Below, piece after piece: positions 51,439 to 63,356 of a stretch of DNA of 64,000 nt (position 1 is its first letter; every line of letters starts with the position of its first letter). Both the position numbers and the translations under genes were made by a program. The notes beneath the pieces are model-generated. The model searched no databases and was not told the DNA's origin. It was given only the letters and a program-made list of their open reading frames with translations. The DNA is from AWTP1-13 sp033764875 (GTDB lineage Bacteria > Pseudomonadota > Alphaproteobacteria > Rhizobiales > Hyphomicrobiaceae), in assembly GCA_033764875.1 (NCBI GenBank), contig JANRIO010000059.1:1-64000 (forward strand), given 5' to 3'.

Positions 51439-52431
51439 TCAGGGCAGCAACCCGGCCTCGCGATAGTAGCGCACAACGCCGGGGTGCAGTCTGTCGGCGC
51501 TGACGGCCGCGATCGTGTTGGCAGCGGTCGTCTCGCCGGCCTGGCTCAGACGGCGGCCGAGATCCGCCTCGCCCTCGTGCAGGGCCTTGGCGAGCGCGTA
51601 GGCCGTCTCGTCGGGAAGCGACGGCCGCGCCAGCACCAGGCTCCACGACCCCACCGACGTGATCGCCGCCCCCTGCCCCGGCAGCGAGCCCGCCGGCACC
51701 GTCAGCCGCTTCAGGAACGGGTGCTTGGCGAGAATGCGCGCAATCTCGTCCGCATCCGGCACGATGAAGCGGGCGCCGCCCGGGGCCTTGGCCATCGCCA
51801 GGAAGCCGGGCCAGCCGCTGCCGCCGCCCCACAGCGCCGCCGCCTCCCCCGACAGCACCAGGGGCGGCCCGTCGCCCGCCCGGTCGAGGAACACCGCGTC
51901 GAAATCCTTGTCGCGGTCGAGGCCGAGCCCATCGAGCACGTAGCGCGCCAGGATGCCGAGGCCAGAGCCCCGCGCGCCGAACACGACGCGTCGCCCTTTC
52001 AGGTCCGCGATGCTGCGGTACGGGCTCGCCGCGGTCACCACGAACATGCCGGGTGTCGCGTACATGGCCGTCACCACGGCGAGGCGTGCCGGGGCCCGCC
52101 CGATGCCGCCGAGCGCCTCCATCGCGACCTCGCCCTGCACCAGGGCGATGTCGAGCTTCTCCGCCTCCAGCAGCGGCACGTTCTCCGTGCTGCCTTTGGT
52201 GTTGGTCGCCACGACGCGCAGGCCGCCCGCGCGCGCGTTGACCACCGCCGCGAAGGCCTCGCCATAGACCGGAAACCCACCCCCCGGCGTCGCGGTGCCG
52301 AGGGTCACGGTCGTGGCTTCGGCGGCGCGCGCATCGCTCATGGGGCTCGTGATCCAGAGGGTGAGGAGGCAGGAAGCGGCGAGCCCGATGAGGCGGGCGC
52401 CGATGGACGGGCGGCGCCGCAACCGGCTCAA
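51439..52431 (-). CDS. TAXI family TRAP transporter solute receptor
   Basis: A periplasmic TAXI-type solute-binding protein of about 330 residues. Its N terminus is a signal peptide (RLIGLAASCLLTLWITSP, cleavage near ARA). The mature part begins TTVTLGTATPGGGFPVYGEA, the TAXI signature, with TNTKGSTENVPLLEAEKLDI and YRSIADLKGRRVVFGARGSG. The probable start is TTG at 52431, overlapping the stop of the cyclase gene (TTGA), so translation is coupled to the cyclase. An ATG at 52341 would remove the signal peptide and is less likely. The TRAP permease genes that TAXI receptors need are absent from the window. Confidence 0.85.
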   Translation of the reverse strand: MSRLRRRPSIGARLIGLAASCLLTLWITSPMSDARAAEATTVTLGTATPGGGFPVYGEAFAAVVNARAGGLRVVATNTKGSTENVPLLEAEKLDIALVQGEVAMEALGGIGRAPARLAVVTAMYATPGMFVVTAASPYRSIADLKGRRVVFGARGSGLGILARYVLDGLGLDRDKDFDAVFLDRAGDGPPLVLSGEAAALWGGGSGWPGFLAMAKAPGGARFIVPDADEIARILAKHPFLKRLTVPAGSLPGQGAAITSVGSWSLVLARPSLPDETAYALAKALHEGEADLGRRLSQAGETTAANTIAAVSADRLHPGVVRYYREAGLLP

Positions 52432-53486
52432 ACCGTCGCCACCGGGGTCGCCGGCGAGCCGACCGCGCCCGGCAGCCGCAGCGGCGGCGCCGTCAGCAGG
52501 AACCGGCTGCGATTGTTGGCGCGCAGCCAGTCGGCAAGCTCCGACAGCCGCCAGATCTCGCCGAGGTTGATGCCCATCTTGAACAGGCAGTGCTGGTGCA
52601 GGGGCAGCATCGCGCACTGCCCCGGCTTGATGCGGTCGGGAATCAGCTCCACCGCGTAGTTGTCGGCGATGAGCGCCACCAGCCCACTGTCGGAGATCCA
52701 TTGCAGCAGCCTCTGATCGGTGCCGTCGAGCCCCGTGCACGTGGTCTCGAGCAGGTGCTTGTCGGGCTCCTTCTTGCACGACAGGATGACATCGTCGAAG
52801 CCCGTCCGGAGACACACCAGATCGCCCTTCTCGACCTTGACCCCATCGGCCGCCATCACCCGCATCAGGTCCTCGTACCCGACCGGGTGCCGGCGGCGGC
52901 CGAAATGCGCGAACAGGTCGATCATCACCGCCCGCCCCTGCAGGCACCTCTCCGCCATCCCTGCAACGCTGAGCGCCGTCGCGTTGGACGTCGATCGCGC
53001 CTCCACCATGCTTCCCGGCACCGCGCCCGATTGCGCGACGTCGCTCGGCCCGAGCATCACCTCCTCGCCGCGGAAGCCGTTGTAGAAGACGGGCTCCGCC
53101 ACGCCGTCCCCGTCGGCATCGAACAGGGCGCCGACGTGGGCCAGAGAGTCCCACTGCGTGGAGTACTGCAGGTGCATGATGACGAGGTCGTCGTTGACCA
53201 CGTCGGTGAGGCCCGGATGGTCCCATTCCGTGCGGTAGAGCCAGTTCGGCTTGTCCGGGCGCCGCGACGGCCGGATCTGCGGCGGGTGCCGGCGCGGATT
53301 CAGCACGTTGCCGCCGGGATAGTCGAGGGGCAGGGAAAGACAGAACGTCGCCCCGGTCTTCACCTCGGCGATCCCCTGCAGGACCTTCTCCGCGGTAAGC
53401 TCGTTAAGCCGCCCGAGCTGGTCGTCGGCGCCCCAGTCGCCCCAGGTCGACCCCTCGGGCCTGTTCTTCCATCGCTTGGAGCTCAT
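52428..53486 (-). CDS. Cyclase family (kynurenine formamidase-like) metal-dependent hydrolase
   Basis: A 352-residue protein of the cyclase/KynB-like fold (PF04199 type). The metal-binding motif is seen as MHLQYSTQWDSLAHVGALFD (H-x-x-STQWD-xxx-H), and FYNGFRGEEVMLG, RAVMIDLFAHF and GDLVCLRTGFDD are other landmarks. The C-terminal part has ALIADNYAVELIP and PLHQHCLFKMGINLGEIWRL, typical of the longer bacterial form. It hydrolyses an amide or a cyclic ester, but the substrate is unknown. GGAGGG lies 7-8 nt before the ATG at 53486. The TAXI receptor gene overlaps its stop codon, linking this hydrolase to uptake of its substrate. Confidence 0.9.
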   Translation of the reverse strand: MSSKRWKNRPEGSTWGDWGADDQLGRLNELTAEKVLQGIAEVKTGATFCLSLPLDYPGGNVLNPRRHPPQIRPSRRPDKPNWLYRTEWDHPGLTDVVNDDLVIMHLQYSTQWDSLAHVGALFDADGDGVAEPVFYNGFRGEEVMLGPSDVAQSGAVPGSMVEARSTSNATALSVAGMAERCLQGRAVMIDLFAHFGRRRHPVGYEDLMRVMAADGVKVEKGDLVCLRTGFDDVILSCKKEPDKHLLETTCTGLDGTDQRLLQWISDSGLVALIADNYAVELIPDRIKPGQCAMLPLHQHCLFKMGINLGEIWRLSELADWLRANNRSRFLLTAPPLRLPGAVGSPATPVATV

Positions 53487-53758
53487 GGCGCCGCCCTCCC
53501 AGGCATTCGATGTTTGACCCTGAGGGTAGCCGATGCCCGCCGCAGCGCAACCGCCGGAGGGTTTCCCCTGCCGCACGGCACGTTCTCCAAGGCCGCAAAT
53601 TCGTCCAGAGCCTGCGCCATGAAGGCCCAAGGTCACCAATTCCAACGGTAACCATCTGGTGAAGGTTGAAATTCGAGGCGCATTGTCCTTTTGATGCAGG
53701 GACCAGGCGCACGCCGAGGTGCCCAGAGAGGCGCCGGCGCAGCTAAAGGAGCACGAGG

Positions 53759-54991
53759 TTGAGCCCTCGGTCGGGACACGACGAGTTCGAGCGGGTGCTT
53801 GCCACCATGCGCGACCGTCTCTCGAGCGTCTCCCTCGAGATCTCCGACCTTCTGAGCCAGCTCGAGGGCGAGGTCGAGGCCGTGAGCCCGGATGTGCGCC
53901 TGCATGCCCGCACCGCCGCCGCCGACGTGGTCCGCACGCAGGAATGGCTCAATCACCGCATGAGCCAGCTGCCCTTCGATCCGGGCCAGCGCTACGCCGC
54001 CATGCAGGAAATGCTGCAGATGCAGTTCGTGGCCCTGCAGAAGGTATCGACGATCATCGAGGACGTGCTGTCCGCGCGCAGCCGCCAGGCGGCGGGGCAC
54101 AAGGCGCTGCTGCCCGTCCCGCAGACCTATCCGCAGCCGATCCTGCCGCGCGGCCAGTCGCAGTCCGTGTTTGACCTGACGCCGCAGCCGCCCCACCACC
54201 CCGCCGAGCCGACCTGGGATGCGCTGCGCGGCCTGAACGACATGCTGCACGTCCCGGCACCGCCCCCGGTGCGCCTGGCCGACCTCACCGTGCCCCAGGG
54301 CGACGTGCCGCGGGCCCTCGCCACCGGCCGCACCCAGCCGCCCAAGACCGGCGGCCGCGGCGCCAAGACGGCCAAGACCGCGACACGCAAGGACGAGCCC
54401 CGCCGAGGCTCCAGCCGCCGCCTCGCTCTGTGGAGCGTCGTGCTGCTGGGCCTCATCGGCATCATCGGAGTGGGCGGCTATGCCACCTACAGCAGGCTCG
54501 TGGGCGGCAAGTCCTCCATCGCCTCCCGCAGCATCCAGAAGAAGGAGCGCGTCTCGCTCGGCGACCCCGCCGCGCGCGAGCAGGCGATCGCCAACTCCGA
54601 CGCCCATGCCGGCGGGCCGCGGCGCGTGCCGAGCCCGCCGCCCATGGCGGCTCCGCCGCTTGAGGATGCAGGTCCGCGTGGACAGGTGCCGGGCCTCATG
54701 GTCGTGCAGCCGCAGGCCCCGCGCAGCAACGTCTCGACGCAGCCCTACGTGGCGGTGATCGCGACCAACCGCGACAAGCAGGCCCTGGCGAAGACCTACA
54801 ACGACCTGCGCAAGCAGTTCCCCGGCATCCTCGGATCCAGGCGCGCCGACGCGCAGACCGTCAACCTCGGCGAAAGCGGCGTCTGGTATCACCTCGTCGT
54901 GCTGCCGCCTGGACCGCGCGATCAGGCCATGGCCATCTGCGCCGAGTTCCGCCAGTCCGGCTACACGCGCTGCATGGTGCGCCCCTACTGA
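53759..54991 (+). CDS. Membrane-anchored SPOR-domain-like protein
   Basis: A 410-residue protein with an inside-out layout. The N-terminal ~125 residues are a helical, coiled-coil-like cytoplasmic domain (RVLATMRDRLSSVSLEISDL, later AAMQEMLQMQFVALQKVSTI). A Pro-rich linker and a basic stretch lead to one membrane segment near residue 228 (LALWSVVLLGLIGIIGVGGY). After another Pro-rich linker the last 80 residues look like a SPOR peptidoglycan-binding domain: YVAVIATNRDKQALAKTYND, VWYHLVVLPPGPRDQAMAIC and SGYTRCMVRPY. The start is TTG at 53759, 7 nt after AAGGAG. Such proteins localise to the septum or poles. Confidence 0.8.
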   Translation: MSPRSGHDEFERVLATMRDRLSSVSLEISDLLSQLEGEVEAVSPDVRLHARTAAADVVRTQEWLNHRMSQLPFDPGQRYAAMQEMLQMQFVALQKVSTIIEDVLSARSRQAAGHKALLPVPQTYPQPILPRGQSQSVFDLTPQPPHHPAEPTWDALRGLNDMLHVPAPPPVRLADLTVPQGDVPRALATGRTQPPKTGGRGAKTAKTATRKDEPRRGSSRRLALWSVVLLGLIGIIGVGGYATYSRLVGGKSSIASRSIQKKERVSLGDPAAREQAIANSDAHAGGPRRVPSPPPMAAPPLEDAGPRGQVPGLMVVQPQAPRSNVSTQPYVAVIATNRDKQALAKTYNDLRKQFPGILGSRRADAQTVNLGESGVWYHLVVLPPGPRDQAMAICAEFRQSGYTRCMVRPY

Positions 54992-55004
54992 GCCCCGCCA
55001 AGGC

Positions 55005-56765
55005 TCAGATCGCCGCTACGGGCTGGCCGCGCGAGGCCCGTTTGCCGGGGTCCTGCCGCCGGCGGTCCGTGGTGTAGAAGTCGCCCATCACCAGCACATC
55101 CATGCCGCTCTCGAGGAAGCAGGCGATGGCCTCCTCCGGCCGCGCCACGATCGGCTCCTTGCGGTTGAAGCTGGTGTTGAGCAGCACCGGCACCCCCGTC
55201 AGCTTGCCGAAGGCGTTGATGAGCCCCCAGTAGCGCGGGTTGGCCTCGCGCTCCACGGTCTGGATGCGGCCCGTGCCGTCGATGTGCACGGCCGCCGCGA
55301 TGGCGCTGCGCTTCTCGGGCCGCACGCGCGGCGCCAGCGTCATGAACGGATCGGGCTGTGTGATCTCGAAGAACTCGGCCGCCCGCTCCAGCAGCACCGC
55401 AGGCGCGAACGGCCGGAAGCTCTCGCGCGCCTTGATCTTGTCGTTGAGAATCTCGCGCATCTCGGCCCGGCGCGGATCGGCGAGGATCGATCGGTTGCCG
55501 AGCGCCCTCGGCCCCATCTCGAAGCGGCCCTGATACCAGCCGACCACCTTGCCCGCGGCGAGGTCCTTCGCCACCCGGTCGATCAGCATGGCCTCCGGAT
55601 GCGTCTCGTAGCGCAAGCCCGCCGCCTTCAGCGCCGCCTCGATCTCCGCCGGACCGTACTCCCGGCCGTAGAAGGGATGCGTCAGCTCGAAGGTTCGCGG
55701 GCGCCCGAGCGTCTGGTGATGGTGCCACAGCGCGCTTCCCAGCGGCGCCCCCGTGTCCGAGGCGCAGGGCGGCACCCACAGCCGCTTCACCGGCGTCTCC
55801 TCCAGCACCTTCGCATTGGCCACGCAGTTGAGCGCCACGCCGCCTGTCAGGCACATCTGCGTCAGTCCCGTGCGGGCGACGAGATCGCGCACCACGTGCA
55901 GCACGATCTCCTCCGTCACGGCCTGCAGCGCGAAGGCGATGTCGCGATGGCGATCCTCGAGCGGGGCGCCCGGCACCCGCGCCGGCCCGAACGTCTCAAT
56001 AAACTTGGGCTTGAACGGCCTCAGCTCGCCGAAGGTCTCGTAGGAGAAATATTCCATGTTGACGCGGTAGCGGCCTTCCGCGGCCGGCCGCACCACGTCG
56101 CGGAAGCGCGCCACGTAGGTGTCGTCGCCGAAGGCGGCCAGCGCCATCACCTTTCCCTCGTCGCCGAATCCCGCAAAGCCCAGGTACTCGGTCACGAACG
56201 TGTAGACGAGGCCGAGCGAGTTCATCTGGCTCGTGTGCCACAGGCGCTCCACCCGGTTGCCGCGCCCGACGTAGGCGCTGGTGGAGGCGTCGTCGCCGTA
56301 GCCGTCCATCACCAGGACGAGCGCCTCCTCCATCGGCGACACGAAGAACGATGCCGCGTGCGCGTCGTGATGCCCGACATTCACGATCTCCGGCAGCCGC
56401 GCATCCTGGCCGAAATGCGCGCGCAGGCCCCGCCGCAGGTATTGGTTGAGCAGCATGATCTGGTTCTGCTGCGCCCGGTGCGCGCCCGGCAGCACCAGGC
56501 CGAGGCTCAGGGGAAAGCGTCGAAGGATCAGGCGCGCGGCCTGTCGGCGCAGCTCACCCACGTTCCAGGGTGTCGTCACCACGTCGATGTCGGCGAGCTT
56601 GAGGTTGAGGTCCTCGCACAGGGCGGCGAGCGAATGCCTCGGGAACTTCTGCGACTTCTTGCGGCGGTCCAGCCGCTCCTCTTCGAGCACGGCCTCCAGC
56701 CGGCCGTCGCTCAGGAGCGCCAGGCCGCTGTCGTGGGTTTTCGCTACAAGGCCGAGGATCCTCAC
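55005..56765 (-). CDS. NodU/CmcH family carbamoyltransferase
   Basis: A 586-residue O-carbamoyltransferase that transfers carbamoyl phosphate to a sugar or other hydroxyl through a carbamoyl-adenylate. The Kae1-like N domain has RILGLVAKTHDSGLALLSDG, VGHHDAHAASFFVSPMEEAL (metal-binding HHxAH) and VLVMDGYGDDASTSAYVG, and FGDEGKVMALAAFGD follows. The YrdC-like C domain (PF16861 type) includes GKVVGWYQGRFEMGPRALGN, NRSILADPR and RESFRPFAPAV. The start is GTG at 56765. Relatives decorate Nod factors, antibiotics or surface glycans; a surface polysaccharide role is plausible here. It lies downstream of secA on the same strand, 196 nt away. Confidence 0.93.
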   Translation of the reverse strand: MRILGLVAKTHDSGLALLSDGRLEAVLEEERLDRRKKSQKFPRHSLAALCEDLNLKLADIDVVTTPWNVGELRRQAARLILRRFPLSLGLVLPGAHRAQQNQIMLLNQYLRRGLRAHFGQDARLPEIVNVGHHDAHAASFFVSPMEEALVLVMDGYGDDASTSAYVGRGNRVERLWHTSQMNSLGLVYTFVTEYLGFAGFGDEGKVMALAAFGDDTYVARFRDVVRPAAEGRYRVNMEYFSYETFGELRPFKPKFIETFGPARVPGAPLEDRHRDIAFALQAVTEEIVLHVVRDLVARTGLTQMCLTGGVALNCVANAKVLEETPVKRLWVPPCASDTGAPLGSALWHHHQTLGRPRTFELTHPFYGREYGPAEIEAALKAAGLRYETHPEAMLIDRVAKDLAAGKVVGWYQGRFEMGPRALGNRSILADPRRAEMREILNDKIKARESFRPFAPAVLLERAAEFFEITQPDPFMTLAPRVRPEKRSAIAAAVHIDGTGRIQTVEREANPRYWGLINAFGKLTGVPVLLNTSFNRKEPIVARPEEAIACFLESGMDVLVMGDFYTTDRRRQDPGKRASRGQPVAAI

Positions 56766-56961
56766 CGGTCGCCTGCTCAGGTTGCCGCTCCTGCTTGCCC
56801 TCGCGGAGGGCCTATCGCTGCCTCCTGCCTTCTACCGCCCCGGCAGACGCTTGTCGCGCCATCACCGCCGAATTCGCGCCGTAGGTTAACGGGCGCGCGC
56901 GCGGCCAGCCCCCTGGACACGGCCCTGGCGCTTGGGCTGGCGAGGCGCTGCCGGCAGCGGT

Positions 56962-60189
<3,228 letters not shown>

Positions 60190-60613
60190 TCTGGTTTTCC
60201 TCAAGTCCGCAAAGGGTTTGCAGGAGCGCGCGAGGGCCCTGCGGATGTCCGGCGCCCGTTGCCCCGCACGGTCGCGCCGAACGCGGCGTGACCGCCGAAG
60301 CGTCCCGCCCGGATCTGGACCACAGCGGCGTCGGGCGTCGAAGCTCTCATTCTCGAAAGATGGCGTGATTTGACGGCGCCTTACGCGCCAAGCCTTCCGG
60401 CCCCGCCGGGCCTCGTTGAGATAAGGACCGCGCCACCCCTTGTCAACGAATGGGGCGTCCGCGACCCTCGCCGGCATGGAGCCGCCGGCTCCGACACAGC
60501 ACGACCATCTTGCTGTGCTTTCGAGGTCGGCACGGCCCCGAGATTGCCCCCGCCCTGCGCAACGGCTATGGGAAGCCGCGCATGCGGTCGCCCTGCAAGA
60601 GGACAACCGAAAC
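60190..60613. other. Divergent promoter region between secA and the parvulin gene
   Basis: 424 bp with no gene. It holds the secA promoter (60418-60446) and about 220 nt of secA leader. The frame continuous with secA is open for 164 codons upstream, but this is a GC-rich accident: no ribosome binding site and Arg-rich nonsense. No riboswitch or arrest peptide (SecM-like) was recognised. Confidence 0.45.
60418..60446 (-). promoter_or_regulatory. Probable secA promoter
   Basis: On the minus strand TTGACA (60446-60441) is followed after exactly 17 nt by TATCTC (60423-60418). The -35 box is perfect; the -10 box matches three of six. It points toward secA and would give a leader of about 220 nt. 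Confidence 0.45.
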
Positions 60614-61468
60614 GTGTTCAGAATGAGCCTTCTAGGAATGATTGCGGCGTTGCTTGTCGCCTTGGGCGTGACGGCTGACACCGCTGCCGCTCAGGACGGC
60701 GTCGCCGCGCGCGTCAACGGCAAGGATCTGCTCGAGGCCGACATGCGGCTCGCCGAGGCCGAGATAGGCGCCGATCTCGGCAGCCTGGCAGGCGCGGCGA
60801 GACGCCGCGTCCTGGCGGAGTTTCTTATCGAGACGCAGCTCTTTGCCGACGCCGCCGAGGCCGAGAAGATTCCTCTGCCGCCCAATGTGCAGGATACGCC
60901 CTATTGGAAGCGCCGGGCCCTCCGCGACACCTATTTCGAAAGGGTCATCGCCAAGAACGTGGCCGAGATCGACATCAAGTCGTTCTACGACGAGCACCTG
61001 GGCTCCAAGAAGGCCGAGGAGGAGATCCGCGCCAGCCACATCCTGCTCGACACCAAGGACAAGGCCTCGGAGGTCTACGCGCGGTTGAAGGGCGGCGGCG
61101 ATTTTGCCGCGCTCGCGCGCAACAACTCGGGCGATCCCGGCTCCAAGGACCAGGGCGGCGACCTCGGCTTCTTCGTGCGCGGGCAGATGGTGCCGGCCTT
61201 CGAGCAGGTGGCCTTCGCCCTCAAGCTCGGCGAGATCTCGGAGCCCTTCGAGACGCAGTTCGGCTGGCACATCGTCAAGCTCGACGCCCGCCGCGAGCGG
61301 CGCGCGCCGCCCTACGAGGAGATCAAGGACCGTCTCAAGCCGGCCGTGATCCACGACAAGGCCCAGCGCCTCGTATTTGAGCTTCGCAAGAAATCGAACA
61401 TCGAGTACGTCGACGCCGAGATCAAGAAGCTCGTCGAGGCCGAGCAACCGCAGCAACCCAAGAACTGA
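60614..61468 (+). CDS. Periplasmic parvulin-type peptidyl-prolyl isomerase
   Basis: A PpiC/PrsA-like foldase of about 284 residues. After a signal peptide (LLGMIAALLVALGVTADTAA, cleavage near AQDG) comes a helical chaperone domain (NGKDLLEADMRLAEAEIGAD onward). The parvulin domain runs from about residue 145 to 235: EEIRASHILLDTKDKASEVY, GGDLGFFVRGQMVPAFEQVA and ISEPFETQFGWHIVKLDARR. The start is either GTG at 60614, 9 nt after AGAGGA, or ATG at 60623. It assists folding of exported proteins, in keeping with the divergent secA. It is followed by argJ 40 nt downstream. Confidence 0.93.
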   Translation: MFRMSLLGMIAALLVALGVTADTAAAQDGVAARVNGKDLLEADMRLAEAEIGADLGSLAGAARRRVLAEFLIETQLFADAAEAEKIPLPPNVQDTPYWKRRALRDTYFERVIAKNVAEIDIKSFYDEHLGSKKAEEEIRASHILLDTKDKASEVYARLKGGGDFAALARNNSGDPGSKDQGGDLGFFVRGQMVPAFEQVAFALKLGEISEPFETQFGWHIVKLDARRERRAPPYEEIKDRLKPAVIHDKAQRLVFELRKKSNIEYVDAEIKKLVEAEQPQQPKN

Positions 61469-61508
61469 AGCCGCGCCGGCCCGGCGCATCCCGCCGAAGG
61501 ACCAGCCC

Positions 61509-62756
61509 ATGGCAAGCGTCAGCAAGGTCTCCCCGTTCGCGCCCGCGTCGCTGGCCGAGCTTCCCCCCGTCGAGGGCGTGGCCTTTGCGACCTGCGAGGC
61601 CGGCATCCGCTACAAGGGCCGCACCGACCTGATGCTCGCGCGTCTGGCGCCCGGCACCACCGTTGCCGGCGTGCTCACCCGCTCCAAGACCTGCTCCGCG
61701 CCCGTCCTGTGGTGCCGTGCCGGCCTCGAGGGCGGCACGGCGCGCGCCCTCGTCGTCAACTCCGGCAACGCCAATGCCTTCACCGGCCGCCGCGGCCTGG
61801 AGGCCACGCGCATCACCGCCGAGGCGGCCGCTCGCGCAGTCGGCTGCATGCCGTCCGAGGTGTTCGTCGCCTCCACCGGCGTCATCGGCGAGCCGCTCGA
61901 GGCCGACAAGTTCGCCCACCTGCTCGATGGTCTCTCCGCTGGCGCCGCGCCCGACGCATTCCTGGCTGCGGCCCGCGCCATCATGACCACGGACACCTAT
62001 CCCAAGCTCGCAACCCGCCGCACCGAGATCGGCGGTGTGCCCGTTACCATCAACGGCTTCTGCAAGGGTGCCGGCATGATCGCCCCGGACATGGCGACCA
62101 TGCTGTGCTTCATCTTCACCGATGCGGCCGTCGCCCCGCCTGCCCTGCAGGAGCTGCTCACCCGCCACGCCGACACCACCTTCAACTGCATGACGGTCGA
62201 CGGCGACACCTCGACCAGCGACACCTGCCTTCTGTTTGCCACCGGCGCTGCCGCGGCAAAGGGTCAGCAGCCGGTCGAGAGCGCCGGCGACGCCCGGCTT
62301 GCGGCCTTCGGCGCCGCGCTGCACGACCTCATGCGCGATCTGGCCATCCAGGTCGCCAAGGACGGCGAGGGTCTGTCCAAGTTCGTGACCTTCCAGATCG
62401 AGGGCGCCGAGAGCTGGATCGCCGCCCGCAAGATCGCGCTCGCCTGCGCCAACTCGCCCATCCTCAAGACCGCCATCGCCGGCGAGGATCCCAACTGGGG
62501 CCGCGTCGTCATGGCCATCGGCAAGTCGGGCCAGGCCGCCGACCGCGACAAGCTCTCCATCTGGTTCGGGCCCCACCTCGTCGCCGACAAGGGCGAGCGG
62601 GCGGCGGGCTACGTCGAGAAGACGGTCGCCCAGTACATGACGGGGGCCGAGATCGTCATCCGCGCCGACGTCGGCGTCGGCAAGGCGTCCGCCACGGTGT
62701 GGACCTGCGACCTGACCCACGACTACGTGTCGATCAACGCCGACTACCGGAGCTGA
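61509..62756 (+). CDS. argJ: Bifunctional glutamate N-acetyltransferase/amino-acid acetyltransferase ArgJ
   Basis: A 415-residue enzyme of arginine synthesis which transfers the acetyl group of N-acetylornithine to glutamate (and may use acetyl-CoA). It is made as a precursor cleaved before the catalytic Thr in GAGMIAPDMATMLCFIFTDA (residue about 195), giving alpha and beta chains. Other family blocks are VVNSGNANAFTGRRG, FVASTGVIGEPLEADK, TTFNCMTVDGDTSTSDTC and a C-terminal IKTAIAGEDPNWGRV-type block (here LKTAIAGEDPNWGRVVM). The ATG at 61509 follows AAGGACCAGCCC. It lies between the parvulin gene and mutT, a common Rhizobiales order. Confidence 0.97.
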   Translation: MASVSKVSPFAPASLAELPPVEGVAFATCEAGIRYKGRTDLMLARLAPGTTVAGVLTRSKTCSAPVLWCRAGLEGGTARALVVNSGNANAFTGRRGLEATRITAEAAARAVGCMPSEVFVASTGVIGEPLEADKFAHLLDGLSAGAAPDAFLAAARAIMTTDTYPKLATRRTEIGGVPVTINGFCKGAGMIAPDMATMLCFIFTDAAVAPPALQELLTRHADTTFNCMTVDGDTSTSDTCLLFATGAAAAKGQQPVESAGDARLAAFGAALHDLMRDLAIQVAKDGEGLSKFVTFQIEGAESWIAARKIALACANSPILKTAIAGEDPNWGRVVMAIGKSGQAADRDKLSIWFGPHLVADKGERAAGYVEKTVAQYMTGAEIVIRADVGVGKASATVWTCDLTHDYVSINADYRS

Positions 62757-62764
62757 CCCCCGCC

Positions 62765-63169
62765 ATGGCCGCCGACATTCTCCTCGTGGCGGCCTGCGCC
62801 CTGATCGACGTCGACGGTCGCGTGCTGCTGGCCGAGCGGCCAGCCGGCAAGTCCATGGCCGGGCTGTGGGAGTTCCCCGGCGGCAAGGTCGAGGCGGGCG
62901 AGAGCCCGGAGGCTGCGCTGGTGCGCGAGCTCGAGGAGGAGCTCGGCATCAAGGTCGCCGAGAAATGCCTGGCGCCGTTCACCTTCGCCAGCCATCGCTA
63001 CGAGGCCTTCCACCTCCTCATGCCGCTGTACGTGTGCCGCAACTGGGACGGGGACATCACCCCGCAGCTCGGCCAGAAGGTCGCCTGGGTGCGCGCCAAC
63101 AAGCTCGCCGAGTATCCGATGCCGCCAGCCGACGCGCCGCTCGTCGCCATGCTGCGCACGCTGATCTGA
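62765..63169 (+). CDS. mutT: 8-oxo-dGTP diphosphatase MutT
   Basis: A 134-residue Nudix hydrolase that removes oxidised guanine nucleotides from the pool. The Nudix box is complete: GGKVEAGESPEAALVRELEE followed by ELGI, matching Gx5Ex7REUxEExGU. The preceding AERPAGKSMAGLWEFPGGKV is the MutT hallmark, and FASHRYEAFHLLMPLYVCRN and WVRANKLAEYPMPPADAPLV support MutT rather than a generic Nudix protein. The ATG at 62765 is only 8 nt after argJ, so the genes share a transcript. Confidence 0.95.
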   Translation: MAADILLVAACALIDVDGRVLLAERPAGKSMAGLWEFPGGKVEAGESPEAALVRELEEELGIKVAEKCLAPFTFASHRYEAFHLLMPLYVCRNWDGDITPQLGQKVAWVRANKLAEYPMPPADAPLVAMLRTLI

Positions 63170-63356
63170 AGGGCCGGCGCCCGGGCATCGTCCGCACCGC
63201 AACATGACGTGCCGCGCCGATCGCGCACGTGCGTTGCTGCCGCAAACCCGTAGCCATTGTGCTTTCATTGTGCCGCATTGGTGTGCGAATTCCGACGCGC
63301 TCGGCCGCCCGCAATTCGGTCATTTGGCGGCGGACGTTTTGCCCAGGGAGGCTCTC

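Noticed and set aside
60190..60681. 164-codon in-frame N-terminal extension of SecA
   Set aside because: It is Arg-rich without similarity to SecA, has no ribosome binding site and runs through the likely promoter.
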